From: Bacteriovoracaceae bacterium
Lineage (GTDB): Bacteria > Bdellovibrionota > Bacteriovoracia > Bacteriovoracales > Bacteriovoracaceae
Reading direction: 5' to 3'
Assembly: GCA_029865945.1 (NCBI GenBank)
Contig: JARXAH010000091.1
Coordinates: 1-61,645, forward strand
Length of the DNA: 61,645 nucleotides
Below the pieces are notes generated by a model that worked only from the letters and a program-made list of their open reading frames with translations, was not told where the DNA came from and did no database searches. The number at the start of each line of letters is the position of its first letter. The stretch's first letter is position 1. Made by a program: the position numbers and the translations under genes. This document shows, one piece after another, positions 16,974 through 25,765 of this stretch.

Positions 16974-18506
16974 TTAATTCTGCGCGGTATTTTGTTGCGT
17001 CTTATGCTCATCAAAAATTCCATAAGAGTGCAATTTATTATAAAGCGTCTTAACGGTAATTCCTAAAGACTTGGCCGCTCTAGTTTTATTTCCGTTTAAA
17101 TGCTCTAACGTCTTAAGAATGTGTCCTTTTTCTAATTCGAAAAGGGTCACTTCAATATATTCAGAACTTGAGGCCTTCTCTACTGGAATTTCACGATCAA
17201 AATCACTTGATTGAAGAAGATCGATTTGCTCGACGATTTTTCCATCAGTGAGCATGTATGATCTTTCCATGATATTTCTTAGTTCAGTCACGTTGGCACC
17301 CCAAGCGTGATTCGTAAGTTCTGCTAGTACTTTTGTCGAAATAGATTTCTTCTGAGATTTCCCTAAATTTAAGTAGTAATCAGCAAGAAGTTTGATATCT
17401 TCTTTTCGCTCGATTAATCCTGGAAGCGTAATCGTTACTGTGCTCAAGCGATAGAATAAATCTTCACGAAATCTTTTCTCAGTTACTTCTCGGCGCAAGT
17501 TTTTCTTAGCAGTAGCGATAAAGCGAATATTGATTGCTATTTTATCTTTTGATCCGATTCGAGAAATACAACCAGTAGTCATAATTTGAATGAGTTTTGA
17601 TTGCATTCCTAAACTCAATTCATGAACATCGTTAAAAACAACCACTCCACCGTTGGAAGCTTCAAGTAGTCCTGCTCTTTCATTTTGTCCAAAAAGTTCT
17701 TTCTCTACGGTTAATTCATCTTTTACTGCGCATTCAAATATATTAAAGGGACTAGATTTTCTTTGTCCTACTTGGTGAATTTTCTTAGCAAATAATCGCT
17801 TACCAGTACCCGTTGGGCCTTCGATAAGAATAGGAAATTCTTCGCTCGCCGTGCGATTTGCTAATTTGATGGCATCAACGATGCGGTTATCATGACCGAT
17901 AATTTCAATATTAAATGAACTATCAGAATTTCCGCTAAAAAAAGTACTTTCAGATTGTTTTTCTAATTTATTTACTAATTCTTTATTCAAGTATTTCACC
18001 ATTAAATAGTTTTTCATATTTTCCATCGGAAGAGAGATCGATTGGAAAATTTCTTTTAATTTAATCACATCTTTTTCACCGAAATTTCGATCTGCGCGAT
18101 CAGACTGAATGTGAAGCGTTCCAAGAATTACTCCATCAATCATCATGGGAATAACCATTTCTGCAAAAATTGATTCCGGAAGTCTTCCATCGCTATAAAT
18201 AGGATCTCTTTTTACGTTATTGCTAAAGTATGGGCGTTTTGTTTTTGCCACCTGACCAGAAGTACCAACGCCGCGTGAGATAATCGCAGATGTAACCACT
18301 GGGCCTTCTTGAGTGGCGACCATTTGAGTTGATTCATCGTTATAAGCAAGAAAAATTTCTACGCGCTTATCACCCATCGCTTCCCAAACATAAGTGGCAA
18401 GCTTGTGAAAGAAAGATCCTTCTTCCAAGCTCGATAAAAGAGATGTCACCAACATTTGGTTTTGATTTAGGGCGGAGTTAATTACTGTTGATTCCAAAGA
18501 CTGCAT
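16974..18506 (-). CDS. Divergent NtrC-type regulator (GAF-AAA-Fis HTH) without GAFTGA
   Basis: Start ATG 18506 has GAGG 5 bp upstream (a GTG two codons earlier is possible). Domains: GAF-like sensor at about 25-165, AAA+ domain at about 200-430 with Walker A GPTGTGKR and arginine-finger region RFREDLFYRL, and a Fis-type helix-turn-helix at about 455-500 (GNKTRAAKSLGITVKTLYNKL). The sigma-54 contact loop is gone: after ELFG the usual 21 residues to the GG before Walker B are only 12, and no GAFTGA is present. Walker B reads VVVFNDV rather than hhhhDE. It should bind DNA but not remodel sigma-54 holoenzyme in the usual way; compare TyrR and Rhodobacter NtrC, which lost GAFTGA. Confidence 0.88.
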   Translation of the reverse strand: MQSLESTVINSALNQNQMLVTSLLSSLEEGSFFHKLATYVWEAMGDKRVEIFLAYNDESTQMVATQEGPVVTSAIISRGVGTSGQVAKTKRPYFSNNVKRDPIYSDGRLPESIFAEMVIPMMIDGVILGTLHIQSDRADRNFGEKDVIKLKEIFQSISLPMENMKNYLMVKYLNKELVNKLEKQSESTFFSGNSDSSFNIEIIGHDNRIVDAIKLANRTASEEFPILIEGPTGTGKRLFAKKIHQVGQRKSSPFNIFECAVKDELTVEKELFGQNERAGLLEASNGGVVVFNDVHELSLGMQSKLIQIMTTGCISRIGSKDKIAINIRFIATAKKNLRREVTEKRFREDLFYRLSTVTITLPGLIERKEDIKLLADYYLNLGKSQKKSISTKVLAELTNHAWGANVTELRNIMERSYMLTDGKIVEQIDLLQSSDFDREIPVEKASSSEYIEVTLFELEKGHILKTLEHLNGNKTRAAKSLGITVKTLYNKLHSYGIFDEHKTQQNTAQN

Positions 18507-18683
18507 ACTCACCTCTTGTCTAAATTTTATAGGGGTCGAATTCTTAAAACCTGTTTATTACTAAAAATAGTGCCCATAAGCTGGACGCATATCGGATATG
18601 ACAATTATACGCAGCGCGTAAAATAAATACAAGATAAATATAATCAGGAATGTAAGAATTTCACGAAATGTCAATAAATTAGA

Positions 18684-20018
18684 CTAGTTAGAGAAGCGAG
18701 GGGAGTAGCAATTTTCCAGCGTATTACTAAGTGGGCCCAAAATTTCGCCGTCTTTCGTCATAATGTAGATTCTTTGTTCGGCCTTGGAGCGTGAAAAGAC
18801 CTTGCGAGATGTAAAAACAATAAACTCTCCATCGTTGGAAAACGTGGGATCCTCATTGGACCCATAATTTTTAGTCAGTCTGACCAGATTATTCCCATCG
18901 ACACCGATGCGATAGATATCAAACATATTATCGACCCAAGACGAAAAAACAATTTCAGAACCATCGGGAGAAAACCGTGGAGTGGCATTAAATTGCCCAA
19001 CAAAGCTGATTCGTTTGACGTTCTGCTCGAGAGCAGAAGGATCAAGGGTATAAATATTTGCTCTCCCCGCGCGGTTTGATAAAAACGTCATCACTTTTCC
19101 ATCGGCGCGATAAGATGGATCCACATCTTCCGCGGAATTATTGGTAACTTGTCTAGAGGCCTTTGTGTTTAAATCGTAATAAAAAATATCTGCGTTCCCT
19201 TTATAGGACTGAGTAAGAAAAACTCCTTTTCCGTCGGGAGAATAGACGGCACCAGAATTCATACCAGTGTTATCTAGTATGTTGCGAGAGGTCATGGTGG
19301 ATAAATCTAATTCATGGAGCGCTACATTTTTGATACGTTTTTTACTATCTATTAAACTATAAATGATTTTTTTATTATCGGGAGAAAACGCAGGAGAGAT
19401 GGCAATTCCCTTATGATCGGTGAGTTTCTTTAAATTAAAACCATCAAAATCCATCATGTAAATTTCTTTAATCATTTTTTTGGCGGTCGCGTCTTTCGTT
19501 GACGCAAATATAATTTGAGACTTAAAGACAGAGGATTTTTTTGTAATGGATTGAAAAATGAGATCTGATAATTCATGGCCATCTTTGCGAGTAACGGCGA
19601 CAGGACGGTAAACTTTACTATCCATGGAAGTTTTATTTAAGTTGACTTGAAACACCACAACCCGAGTTTCTCTCGGCAAGCAAGAAAGATGCACGACGAA
19701 GTGAAATCCTTCTTTGATGATGTCGTTGATTCTTTTGGCCCAATTGAGAGAATCATTAATTTCTTTTTCCGCTTTATTGCGTGAAAATACTTCAAAAATA
19801 TGTTGGTAAAAAGATAAATCATTGCGAACGATCTCAACCACCTCTCGGTGCTGAGTGAGCGATACTCCAGGGCCACTACACTCAAAACTTTCAATCAGAA
19901 TTTTGTCTTTTCCTTTTTTGGCCACTCCCACTGCAACTTCCACAAACTTATCATCAGCAAAAAGGGAGATCGAAAACGAAAAAGTAAAAAGGGAGAACAA
20001 TAAAATAATAATTTTCAT
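18684..20018 (-). CDS. tolB: Tol-Pal system periplasmic protein TolB
   Basis: Signal peptide at residues 1-21, N-terminal alpha/beta domain, then a beta-propeller with repeated TolB/WD40-like blades: SPAFSPDNKKIIYS, GAVYSPDGKGVFLTQS, DPSYRADGKVMTFLSNRAG, TPRFSPDGSEIVFSS and DPTFSNDGEFIVFTS. TolB couples the TolQRA motor to Pal and outer-membrane constriction. Overlaps tolA by 4 bp. The gene pal, which normally follows, is not downstream here; the next same-strand gene is the GAFTGA-less regulator about 180 bp on. Confidence 0.94.
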   Translation of the reverse strand: MKIIILLFSLFTFSFSISLFADDKFVEVAVGVAKKGKDKILIESFECSGPGVSLTQHREVVEIVRNDLSFYQHIFEVFSRNKAEKEINDSLNWAKRINDIIKEGFHFVVHLSCLPRETRVVVFQVNLNKTSMDSKVYRPVAVTRKDGHELSDLIFQSITKKSSVFKSQIIFASTKDATAKKMIKEIYMMDFDGFNLKKLTDHKGIAISPAFSPDNKKIIYSLIDSKKRIKNVALHELDLSTMTSRNILDNTGMNSGAVYSPDGKGVFLTQSYKGNADIFYYDLNTKASRQVTNNSAEDVDPSYRADGKVMTFLSNRAGRANIYTLDPSALEQNVKRISFVGQFNATPRFSPDGSEIVFSSWVDNMFDIYRIGVDGNNLVRLTKNYGSNEDPTFSNDGEFIVFTSRKVFSRSKAEQRIYIMTKDGEILGPLSNTLENCYSPRFSN

Positions 20019-20827
20019 AGAGGAAACACTATCACAATATTTCCTCTGAGTAATCTAGGAACTATATCTTTATGAGGGATCATAAAAGGGGCCGCTTTCA
20101 TGATCGACTGAACAGCACGTTGGTCAAACTCCGCTTCCCCTGACGATGATAAAACCTCGTGAGAAAGTAATTTTCCGGTTCCATCAATAAATATTTTAAT
20201 TCGTGTCCTAAGCGGCCGATCAATGAGATAGGAAGGAAGAATCCAAAAATTTTTAATGCGCGAACTAAGCTGTGCCGTATAAATTTCTATTTCCTCTTGC
20301 AGTTGTTGATCACTTAAGCCTTCAACGGCCTGGCCTTGCATTAACTTATTTCCCTCTAGCGCCAAGCGTTTCAATTGTTCTCGTTTTTCATCACTGAGCT
20401 CAATTTTTTTATTATTATCTTTCGTTTCAATTTTGGAAGGTTTTACTTTCTTTTTACTTAATTCTTTGAGGAGATCGTCAATTTGCGCTGGGGGAGGATC
20501 TTTCACTTCGGTTGGTTTTACTTCGGACTCATTTTCATCTTTTACTTCCTTTTTCTCATCAACCTTAGTTTCTTCCTTCGCCACATCTTGGGACACATCC
20601 AGGTCCATTTTTCTTAGCTCTTCAAGAGTAAATTTTGGCATGGAAACCACGTCGACTTGGATGGAGGGAACAATGACTCTCCCCTCTTCTTCCTCTTTCC
20701 AAAAATGAATATAAGTGACGGCCAAAATTAAAAATAAAAAAAAGAGATGAAAAGAAAATGACTGGTAAAACGACTTGACTCTCCACGATTCAAGCGTTTC
20801 AAAAATGGAGGGAAGGTTATTTTTCAT
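20015..20827 (-). CDS. tolA: TolA/TonB-family energy transducer
   Basis: A 270-residue protein with one transmembrane helix at about 26-45, a long charged Lys/Glu linker (about 60-160) and a TonB/TolA C-terminal domain (RIKNFWILPSYLIDRPLRT, VLSSSGEAEFDQRAVQSI). Its position between tolR and tolB makes it the TolA of this system, spanning the periplasm from TolQR to TolB/Pal. It is shorter than E. coli TolA (421). Overlaps tolR by 11 bp and tolB by 4 bp. Confidence 0.9.
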   Translation of the reverse strand: MKNNLPSIFETLESWRVKSFYQSFSFHLFFLFLILAVTYIHFWKEEEEGRVIVPSIQVDVVSMPKFTLEELRKMDLDVSQDVAKEETKVDEKKEVKDENESEVKPTEVKDPPPAQIDDLLKELSKKKVKPSKIETKDNNKKIELSDEKREQLKRLALEGNKLMQGQAVEGLSDQQLQEEIEIYTAQLSSRIKNFWILPSYLIDRPLRTRIKIFIDGTGKLLSHEVLSSSGEAEFDQRAVQSIMKAAPFMIPHKDIVPRLLRGNIVIVFPL

Positions 20828-21236
20828 ATTCTGTAATTAAAGAAATATTTTCCACGCCGCCTCGTTTGAGTTCTCCCATCACTTTAACGACGACTTCATA
20901 TTTTAATTGGCCATCTCCTCGCAAGTAGAGAACTTTCTTCTTGGCCACTTTTAGTTTATCCATGATCACGGCCATCAATTTCTTTTCCGGGATAGCAACT
21001 TTCCCCAGGTAGAAAGTTGGCCCCATACCGATGGAGAGAACCACAAGATCATCAGATAGTTTTACCTGCTCTACTTTCTTAGAAATGGGCAATTTTAAGG
21101 GAATGCCGTTAAAGAGGAACGGTGCACTGATCATAAAAATAACTAAGAGAACCAACATGACATCCACCATGGGTGTTACGTTGATTTCTGCGAGATAATC
21201 TTTTTGTTGATCAGAATTTTGCGGCCCCATGGCCAT
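20817..21236 (-). CDS. tolR: TolR/ExbD-family proton-channel subunit
   Basis: A 139-residue ExbD/TolR protein: cytoplasmic N terminus, the conserved INVTPMVDVMLVLLVIFM with the proton-relay Asp at about residue 25, then a periplasmic domain. With TolQ it forms the proton-driven motor that energises TolA. AAGGAA precedes ATG 21236. It lies 13 bp after tolQ and overlaps tolA by 11 bp. Confidence 0.95.
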   Translation of the reverse strand: MAMGPQNSDQQKDYLAEINVTPMVDVMLVLLVIFMISAPFLFNGIPLKLPISKKVEQVKLSDDLVVLSIGMGPTFYLGKVAIPEKKLMAVIMDKLKVAKKKVLYLRGDGQLKYEVVVKVMGELKRGGVENISLITEYEK

Positions 21237-21249
21237 AAAAAGTTTCCTT

Positions 21250-21963
21250 TTATTTTTTAAGTCCGACGGCCATCACTCTCTCGAAAAGATTTATCAAATC
21301 TTGCCCATAAGCAGTCATCGTGCTTCGGTATTCTTGAAAACGACCGGAGACAAAATTAAAAAAAATGCTCGCTGGAATACTGGCCGCCAATCCTGCGGCC
21401 GTAGCGATGAGCGCTTCTGCGATCCCCGGGGCAACGGCTTCGAGGGTTCCTTGTCCCATAGCGAGCCCGCGAAACGAATCCACAATTCCCCAAACCGTTC
21501 CAAACAATCCAATGAAGGGAGAAACTGAAGCAATGGTGGCCAAGTAAGAACGATATTTTTCATGAGGTAAAAAAAATTCGATGGAAATGCTAGAAACCGA
21601 TCTTTGCATATAGTCGTTGGAAATTTTATTTTGCGGGCCAAAAATATCGCCCTTTCCACTGCTAATTAAATCTTCGTTAAACTTGATCAGCTGATCATAG
21701 ACATTTCTAAAAACTCTCGCCTTCGGAGAAAAGTGAAACTTTGAGGAATTTTGGTAAATATGCTCCATGACCATAAGATCGGCACTGCGCATGGGATCGC
21801 CCAAATTATCAAAAAGGCGATTATCTTCTTTCATTTGCTTGAATGCTTTTAAGTAGTAATACCAAATCGCCCATGAAATCAACGAGGCGACAACAAGAAC
21901 GATCATCACTATTTTACCTACTAAACTTGCGTTCCAAATAATTTCCCAAAAACTATGATTCAT
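21250..21963 (-). CDS. tolQ: TolQ/MotA/ExbB-family proton channel
   Basis: A 237-residue inner-membrane protein with three hydrophobic segments: about 14-36, about 135-160 (TIASVSPFIGLFGTVWGIV, the conserved ExbB/TolQ element) and about 178-200 (EALIATAAGLAASIPA). The Thr and Pro positions typical of the channel are present. It partners TolR and TolA. GAGG precedes the ATG. It is preceded on the same strand by five genes of unknown function. Confidence 0.95.
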   Translation of the reverse strand: MNHSFWEIIWNASLVGKIVMIVLVVASLISWAIWYYYLKAFKQMKEDNRLFDNLGDPMRSADLMVMEHIYQNSSKFHFSPKARVFRNVYDQLIKFNEDLISSGKGDIFGPQNKISNDYMQRSVSSISIEFFLPHEKYRSYLATIASVSPFIGLFGTVWGIVDSFRGLAMGQGTLEAVAPGIAEALIATAAGLAASIPASIFFNFVSGRFQEYRSTMTAYGQDLINLFERVMAVGLKK

Positions 21964-21996
21964 AAATTAAACCTCAACATCTCAAATCAAAAAAAA

Positions 21997-22881
21997 TCAA
22001 AAAAATAGCTTGCGACTCAATTTTAAACCATATCCAAAGAGTACGTATAGCAGAAGCATCGGAAGAACAAAGGGAAGTGGATGATAATTGACGTTAATTG
22101 ACCAAACCTCGGTGGGGAGGGAAGGGAATAATTGAAGCGGAGAAAAAAAGACGAGCAACAGGGAAAAATAAATAAAACTAAAAAAAAATAGCTGCAAATT
22201 TTGTTGTCTCCAAAAATGCATAAAAGAAAGACTATAAAAAAACCAGAGCACCGAAAATACCTTTACATCAACCGGAAAACAAAACCACTCCATCAAGGCC
22301 ATCATGAATCCCATGATGAGAAAATCCCTCCAAGTGAGCAAATGTTCTTCGTTTTTGTTTTCCTTAAAAAAACGATTCCAACGCTTGGGGGAAATAATGA
22401 GATAACCTGAAAGCAGGCCAAGAAATAAATAGAGAGAGCAATAAAAATAACCGGCCAAGGCATCATCCCAATTCGTTAAATTTTGCGACGAAAAGGAAAT
22501 GGGGTAGAGCCAGAAATAAGTCAAAAAAAGCAGAATTAAAAAAACTGGCCAAATGACGATGGAAGTTCTTTGTCTGACATTATTTAGCGATGAGCTATCA
22601 AATAACAATTTCCAGCGATTCAATTTACTATCAAAAAAATTGCCCTCAATGCGAAGTGGTGAAAATTGATAAAAGAAAAACAGGACTACAAATTTGGCAC
22701 CGCCCACCAAGAAAAGCGAGTACTCATAGATCCATTCTTGAAACGGAATTAAACTTCCATCGGTGGTAATTCCAAGGAAAGAAAAGAAGATAATCATGAG
22801 GGCCAAGACAATTTTTACGGATAGTCCAAATAAGATGAGCGGCATAAAGATGAATAAATATTTTTTCAGATAACTGAGCAT
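21997..22881 (-). CDS. Polytopic inner-membrane protein, unknown
   Basis: A 294-residue, very hydrophobic protein with about eight predicted membrane helices, many Phe and Trp residues and short loops. I recognise no family. It lies 33 bp before tolQ and 22 bp after the preceding gene, in one direction, so it is likely in the same transcript as tolQRAB. A structural or energy-coupling role in the envelope is possible but not shown by sequence. Confidence 0.65.
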   Translation of the reverse strand: MLSYLKKYLFIFMPLILFGLSVKIVLALMIIFFSFLGITTDGSLIPFQEWIYEYSLFLVGGAKFVVLFFFYQFSPLRIEGNFFDSKLNRWKLLFDSSSLNNVRQRTSIVIWPVFLILLFLTYFWLYPISFSSQNLTNWDDALAGYFYCSLYLFLGLLSGYLIISPKRWNRFFKENKNEEHLLTWRDFLIMGFMMALMEWFCFPVDVKVFSVLWFFYSLSFMHFWRQQNLQLFFFSFIYFSLLLVFFSPLQLFPSLPTEVWSINVNYHPLPFVLPMLLLYVLFGYGLKLSRKLFF

Positions 22882-22903
22882 AGCGTATTCTAGCTGATGC
22901 TAA

Positions 22904-23824
22904 CTATTTTGAGAACCACTTAAGCTGCATTTCTGGCGATGGATAACGGCGAGAATAATCATTAAATTTATTTTGCTTGATCACAATTTCTTGTCGCTTT
23001 TTAAGAAGCGCCTCATAGGCCTTGGTATAAAGTTTATTGGTATTTAATAAATCTTTCATCTGCTTAGTAACATTGTATTGTTGATCAAAAGTGTATCCAA
23101 CATTAAAAACAAAATCGCTCATGGAATCTAACAATTTCCCCACAAAGACCACGTCACGTTTTTTGGGATCCATTTTGGTTCCCAACTTTTTTTGATAACC
23201 CTTTTCCGTGACCTGATCAAAAAAAAGTTTATTTTTCCAGCGCCAATAATCTTCTATCAATAGGAGTGAAATTTCGACTTTACTCAAATCCATCTCTCGA
23301 ATGAAGGGCAAGGAAAGTAAAAAAATGGCCTCCTCCGATTTGGAAGGGAGGATCATATGAGGCACTTCATAAGAATTTAAAACCAATAAGCGAACAGATA
23401 AATTTCTAATTCCCAAATCCTCTAAAACTTTTTTAAAGGCCATCCCAATTCCAAGATCTGATTTTTCAAATTCCCACTTTAATTTGACAGCATTTTTCGT
23501 TAACCAAAGCTCCGTCACCATTTTCCAAAAATCTTCTTCGCTTGGATAAAAAAAGCGATCCATTTCCAACTTAGAGCGAGTTTTCTTGAGCGCCTGGCGC
23601 TGCTCCAGTAATTTCTTTGCTTCTTTGGCCAGCTTGTCTCGCTTGATCACATCTTTTAATTCTTGAAATTTTAGTTCTTCAAGTTTTTCTTCTTCTTCAA
23701 TTTTTGGGGAGGGTTTTGGCGTTTCGCCAAGAGCAGTAGGTATCTCGATTGAGAGCAGGAATAAAAACAAAAAAATTCTGCCACATAGATTAACTACCGG
23801 AGGTAAATTCGATCGCATGATCAT
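22904..23824 (-). CDS. Exported charged coiled-coil protein, unknown
   Basis: A 306-residue protein with a signal peptide (about 15-33, ending TALG), a Lys/Glu-rich coiled coil at about 40-90, and a C-terminal helical domain containing WRWKNKLFF and KQMKDLLNTNK. No catalytic motif is visible. Start ATG 23824 follows GGGGGAGG, a strong site, and overlaps the upstream gene by 35 bp. Likely periplasmic; part of the run leading to tolQRAB. Confidence 0.65.
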   Translation of the reverse strand: MIMRSNLPPVVNLCGRIFLFLFLLSIEIPTALGETPKPSPKIEEEEKLEELKFQELKDVIKRDKLAKEAKKLLEQRQALKKTRSKLEMDRFFYPSEEDFWKMVTELWLTKNAVKLKWEFEKSDLGIGMAFKKVLEDLGIRNLSVRLLVLNSYEVPHMILPSKSEEAIFLLSLPFIREMDLSKVEISLLLIEDYWRWKNKLFFDQVTEKGYQKKLGTKMDPKKRDVVFVGKLLDSMSDFVFNVGYTFDQQYNVTKQMKDLLNTNKLYTKAYEALLKKRQEIVIKQNKFNDYSRRYPSPEMQLKWFSK

Positions 23825-24188
23825 AAATCCTCCCCCAATAATACAAATCAGATAAATCTAAATTTAGTGATTGAAAAAAGATAGGATATTTTTGCTGAAA
23901 ACAAAAATTTGGTTTTTCTTTTAACAAATAACTGGTTTGAATATGGCCTAATTCTTCTCCCACTTTCACATACGACCAATCTTTAACCGGACTAGGAGAC
24001 TTCGAGAATACCTTGATGGCCTGACCACATTGAATCGTGGTTTTACTGTCAGCATAAGCAAAAGGGGTTTTGTGAACATGGCCAAAAGTGTGGGCAAAAT
24101 ATCTCACATCAAATTCTTCAGCAATCGTTAATTTCAACGATGAAACAAAAATAATCACGGCAATGATAAAAAATAAATTTTTTACCAC
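23790..24188 (-). CDS. Small exported protein, SH3-like
   Basis: A 132-residue protein with a signal peptide (cleavage near residue 23, LTIA). The mature part, with IQCGQAIKVFSKSP, KDWSYVKVGEELGHIQTSYL, resembles a bacterial SH3 (SH3b) fold, where strands pack around a GW-like turn; this is a low-certainty call. SH3b domains bind peptidoglycan or proteins. It overlaps both neighbours (35 bp and 7 bp), implying tight translational coupling. Confidence 0.6.
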   Translation of the reverse strand: MVKNLFFIIAVIIFVSSLKLTIAEEFDVRYFAHTFGHVHKTPFAYADSKTTIQCGQAIKVFSKSPSPVKDWSYVKVGEELGHIQTSYLLKEKPNFCFQQKYPIFFQSLNLDLSDLYYWGRIYDHAIEFTSGS

Positions 24189-24715
24189 GCAACCTCTTGG
24201 GCCATAGTTCCAGGAACCTCAATCGAAACTTTTTTAATATCTTTCATTTCATGACAATAAAAATGCACTCGGTAGTGCTTTGCCCTCAACCTTGCGGCAT
24301 CCGCGTGATTATAAATTTGACGCTCAAAGGAGACTGATACCATTTCTTTAAAGCCGAGGGATCGCATTTGATCATGCAAATTCCTTGTAGGTACTTTAGC
24401 AAAAGGATAAGAGTAGTTCATTCCCACGACAAGTTGCTTACAATTTTTAACGTATTCATTTTCTTGATCAGAAAACCACTTTCTGAAGGGGGAATGTTGA
24501 GGGAGATCCGCCAACAAAATTTCATAGAGAAGGGTCGCTCGCTGATACCAACTCGCGCGTGTAAAAACCAAAGAGTCGCTCCAAGTTTCTTTTCCGCTAA
24601 CTCCGGTGGTAATTTTCAATTGGTCAGCGATATATTGATTCACACTTAAAGGTGATGAGCAGGCAAAAGTAAAACATAAAATTGAGAACCACTTGCGCAC
24701 GAGATATCCTTTCAT
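24182..24715 (-). CDS. Putative lipoprotein, unknown
   Basis: A 177-residue protein with signal MKGYLVRKWFSILCFTFACSS; Cys at about residue 19 with TFAC as a plausible lipobox (no clear +2 Asp, so outer-membrane sorting is possible). The rest is mixed alpha/beta without recognised motifs. Its start overlaps the PilZ gene stop by one base (TAATG) and its end overlaps the SH3-like gene by 7 bp, so all are co-translated. Confidence 0.6.
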   Translation of the reverse strand: MKGYLVRKWFSILCFTFACSSPLSVNQYIADQLKITTGVSGKETWSDSLVFTRASWYQRATLLYEILLADLPQHSPFRKWFSDQENEYVKNCKQLVVGMNYSYPFAKVPTRNLHDQMRSLGFKEMVSVSFERQIYNHADAARLRAKHYRVHFYCHEMKDIKKVSIEVPGTMAQEVAW

Positions 24716-25641
24716 TAACCTTCTGATAGGTAGGTGTTAATGGCCCGCTTGGCCGCATCGTTAAGCTCCATAAATTCCATGGAAAGAGCGCCGTCATTTT
24801 TAGAAATGCGAACAATTTTTGCTTTCGCAACGAACTGATGCTCAACATTTTCCGGATGAACATTCATCTTAATAACATCTCCTACTTTTCCTGGAAAGGC
24901 ATTCAGCAAAACTTGCATGCCTCCCACAGAAATATCTTTGCAAATACCTTCGTAGAAATTGTTATCAGAAGTAAAAAATAGTCTTGCCGTAAAAGGTTTG
25001 CGCTCCCAACGTCTTCGATCACTGTCATTAATGATGGGCGGAAGATCATTAAAGATATTTTCGAAGTCATCAAATATTCCTAAAATTCTCCAGCAGTCGA
25101 TTCCAGGAAAATAGACTAAGGTGCGTCCATTAATTCGACTCTCTACATAAAGTTTCCGAAGAGTATTGAGATCAAATGGACCAAATTCTTTTGGAGTCCC
25201 GCCGCGATCAAATCCCGTTTTGATATAAATATTTTTGGCCGTTGGATTTAAGCTCGACAGCAGTAACGTTGCCGTATCTACTTTGGCGGTTTGATTAATT
25301 TTTAAAACAGTCGAATCAGTTGAAGTGTTGAAGCTGCTAGTCACTTCTTCTTTAATTTGATGCTCTTTTATTGGTTGTTCTTTTTTTATAGCGTTTGTGG
25401 TCTGCTGAGTGGCAGCGGCCGGTGGTGCTCCTAAATTAGAAGGAATATTGGTCGCCGTCGTGTGGGAAATTTCCCAGAGCTCGGGTACTTGTTTGGCCTG
25501 TTGCCAATCTTGAAACCTTTTACACCAAACATAAGTATCGTTTTGTACAACACCGGTATCAACTAAATGTTTCAAACTTGCAAAGGGCGTAGGGCCTTCT
25601 TGCTTACCATTCAAATAATAATACCATGAATCACCACTCAT
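24715..25641 (-). CDS. GYF_2-GYF_2-PilZ domain protein
   Basis: A 308-residue cytoplasmic protein. Residues about 5-58 (WYYYLNGKQEGPTPFASL, ... WQQAKQVPELW) form a GYF_2/DUF4339 domain; about 143-185 (GFDRGGTPKEFGPFDL, ... DCWRIL) is a second, diverged copy; the C-terminal 105 residues are PilZ with the c-di-GMP motif RRRWERK and DISVGGM. PilZ senses cyclic di-GMP, and GYF_2 domains are thought to bind proteins. It is first in the directional run that ends with tolB, so c-di-GMP may influence envelope constriction through it (inference). Confidence 0.82.
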   Translation of the reverse strand: MSGDSWYYYLNGKQEGPTPFASLKHLVDTGVVQNDTYVWCKRFQDWQQAKQVPELWEISHTTATNIPSNLGAPPAAATQQTTNAIKKEQPIKEHQIKEEVTSSFNTSTDSTVLKINQTAKVDTATLLLSSLNPTAKNIYIKTGFDRGGTPKEFGPFDLNTLRKLYVESRINGRTLVYFPGIDCWRILGIFDDFENIFNDLPPIINDSDRRRWERKPFTARLFFTSDNNFYEGICKDISVGGMQVLLNAFPGKVGDVIKMNVHPENVEHQFVAKAKIVRISKNDGALSMEFMELNDAAKRAINTYLSEG

Positions 25642-25765
25642 AGGTTCTCCAAGAGTTTTAGCGAGTGCAAATTAAAATTCAATCTTACTTTATTTTAACT
25701 CAAGATAAAATTATGCGAAAGAAAAGAAAGAGGGATAATCGGGAATTATTTAAAAGCGGGGTGAA

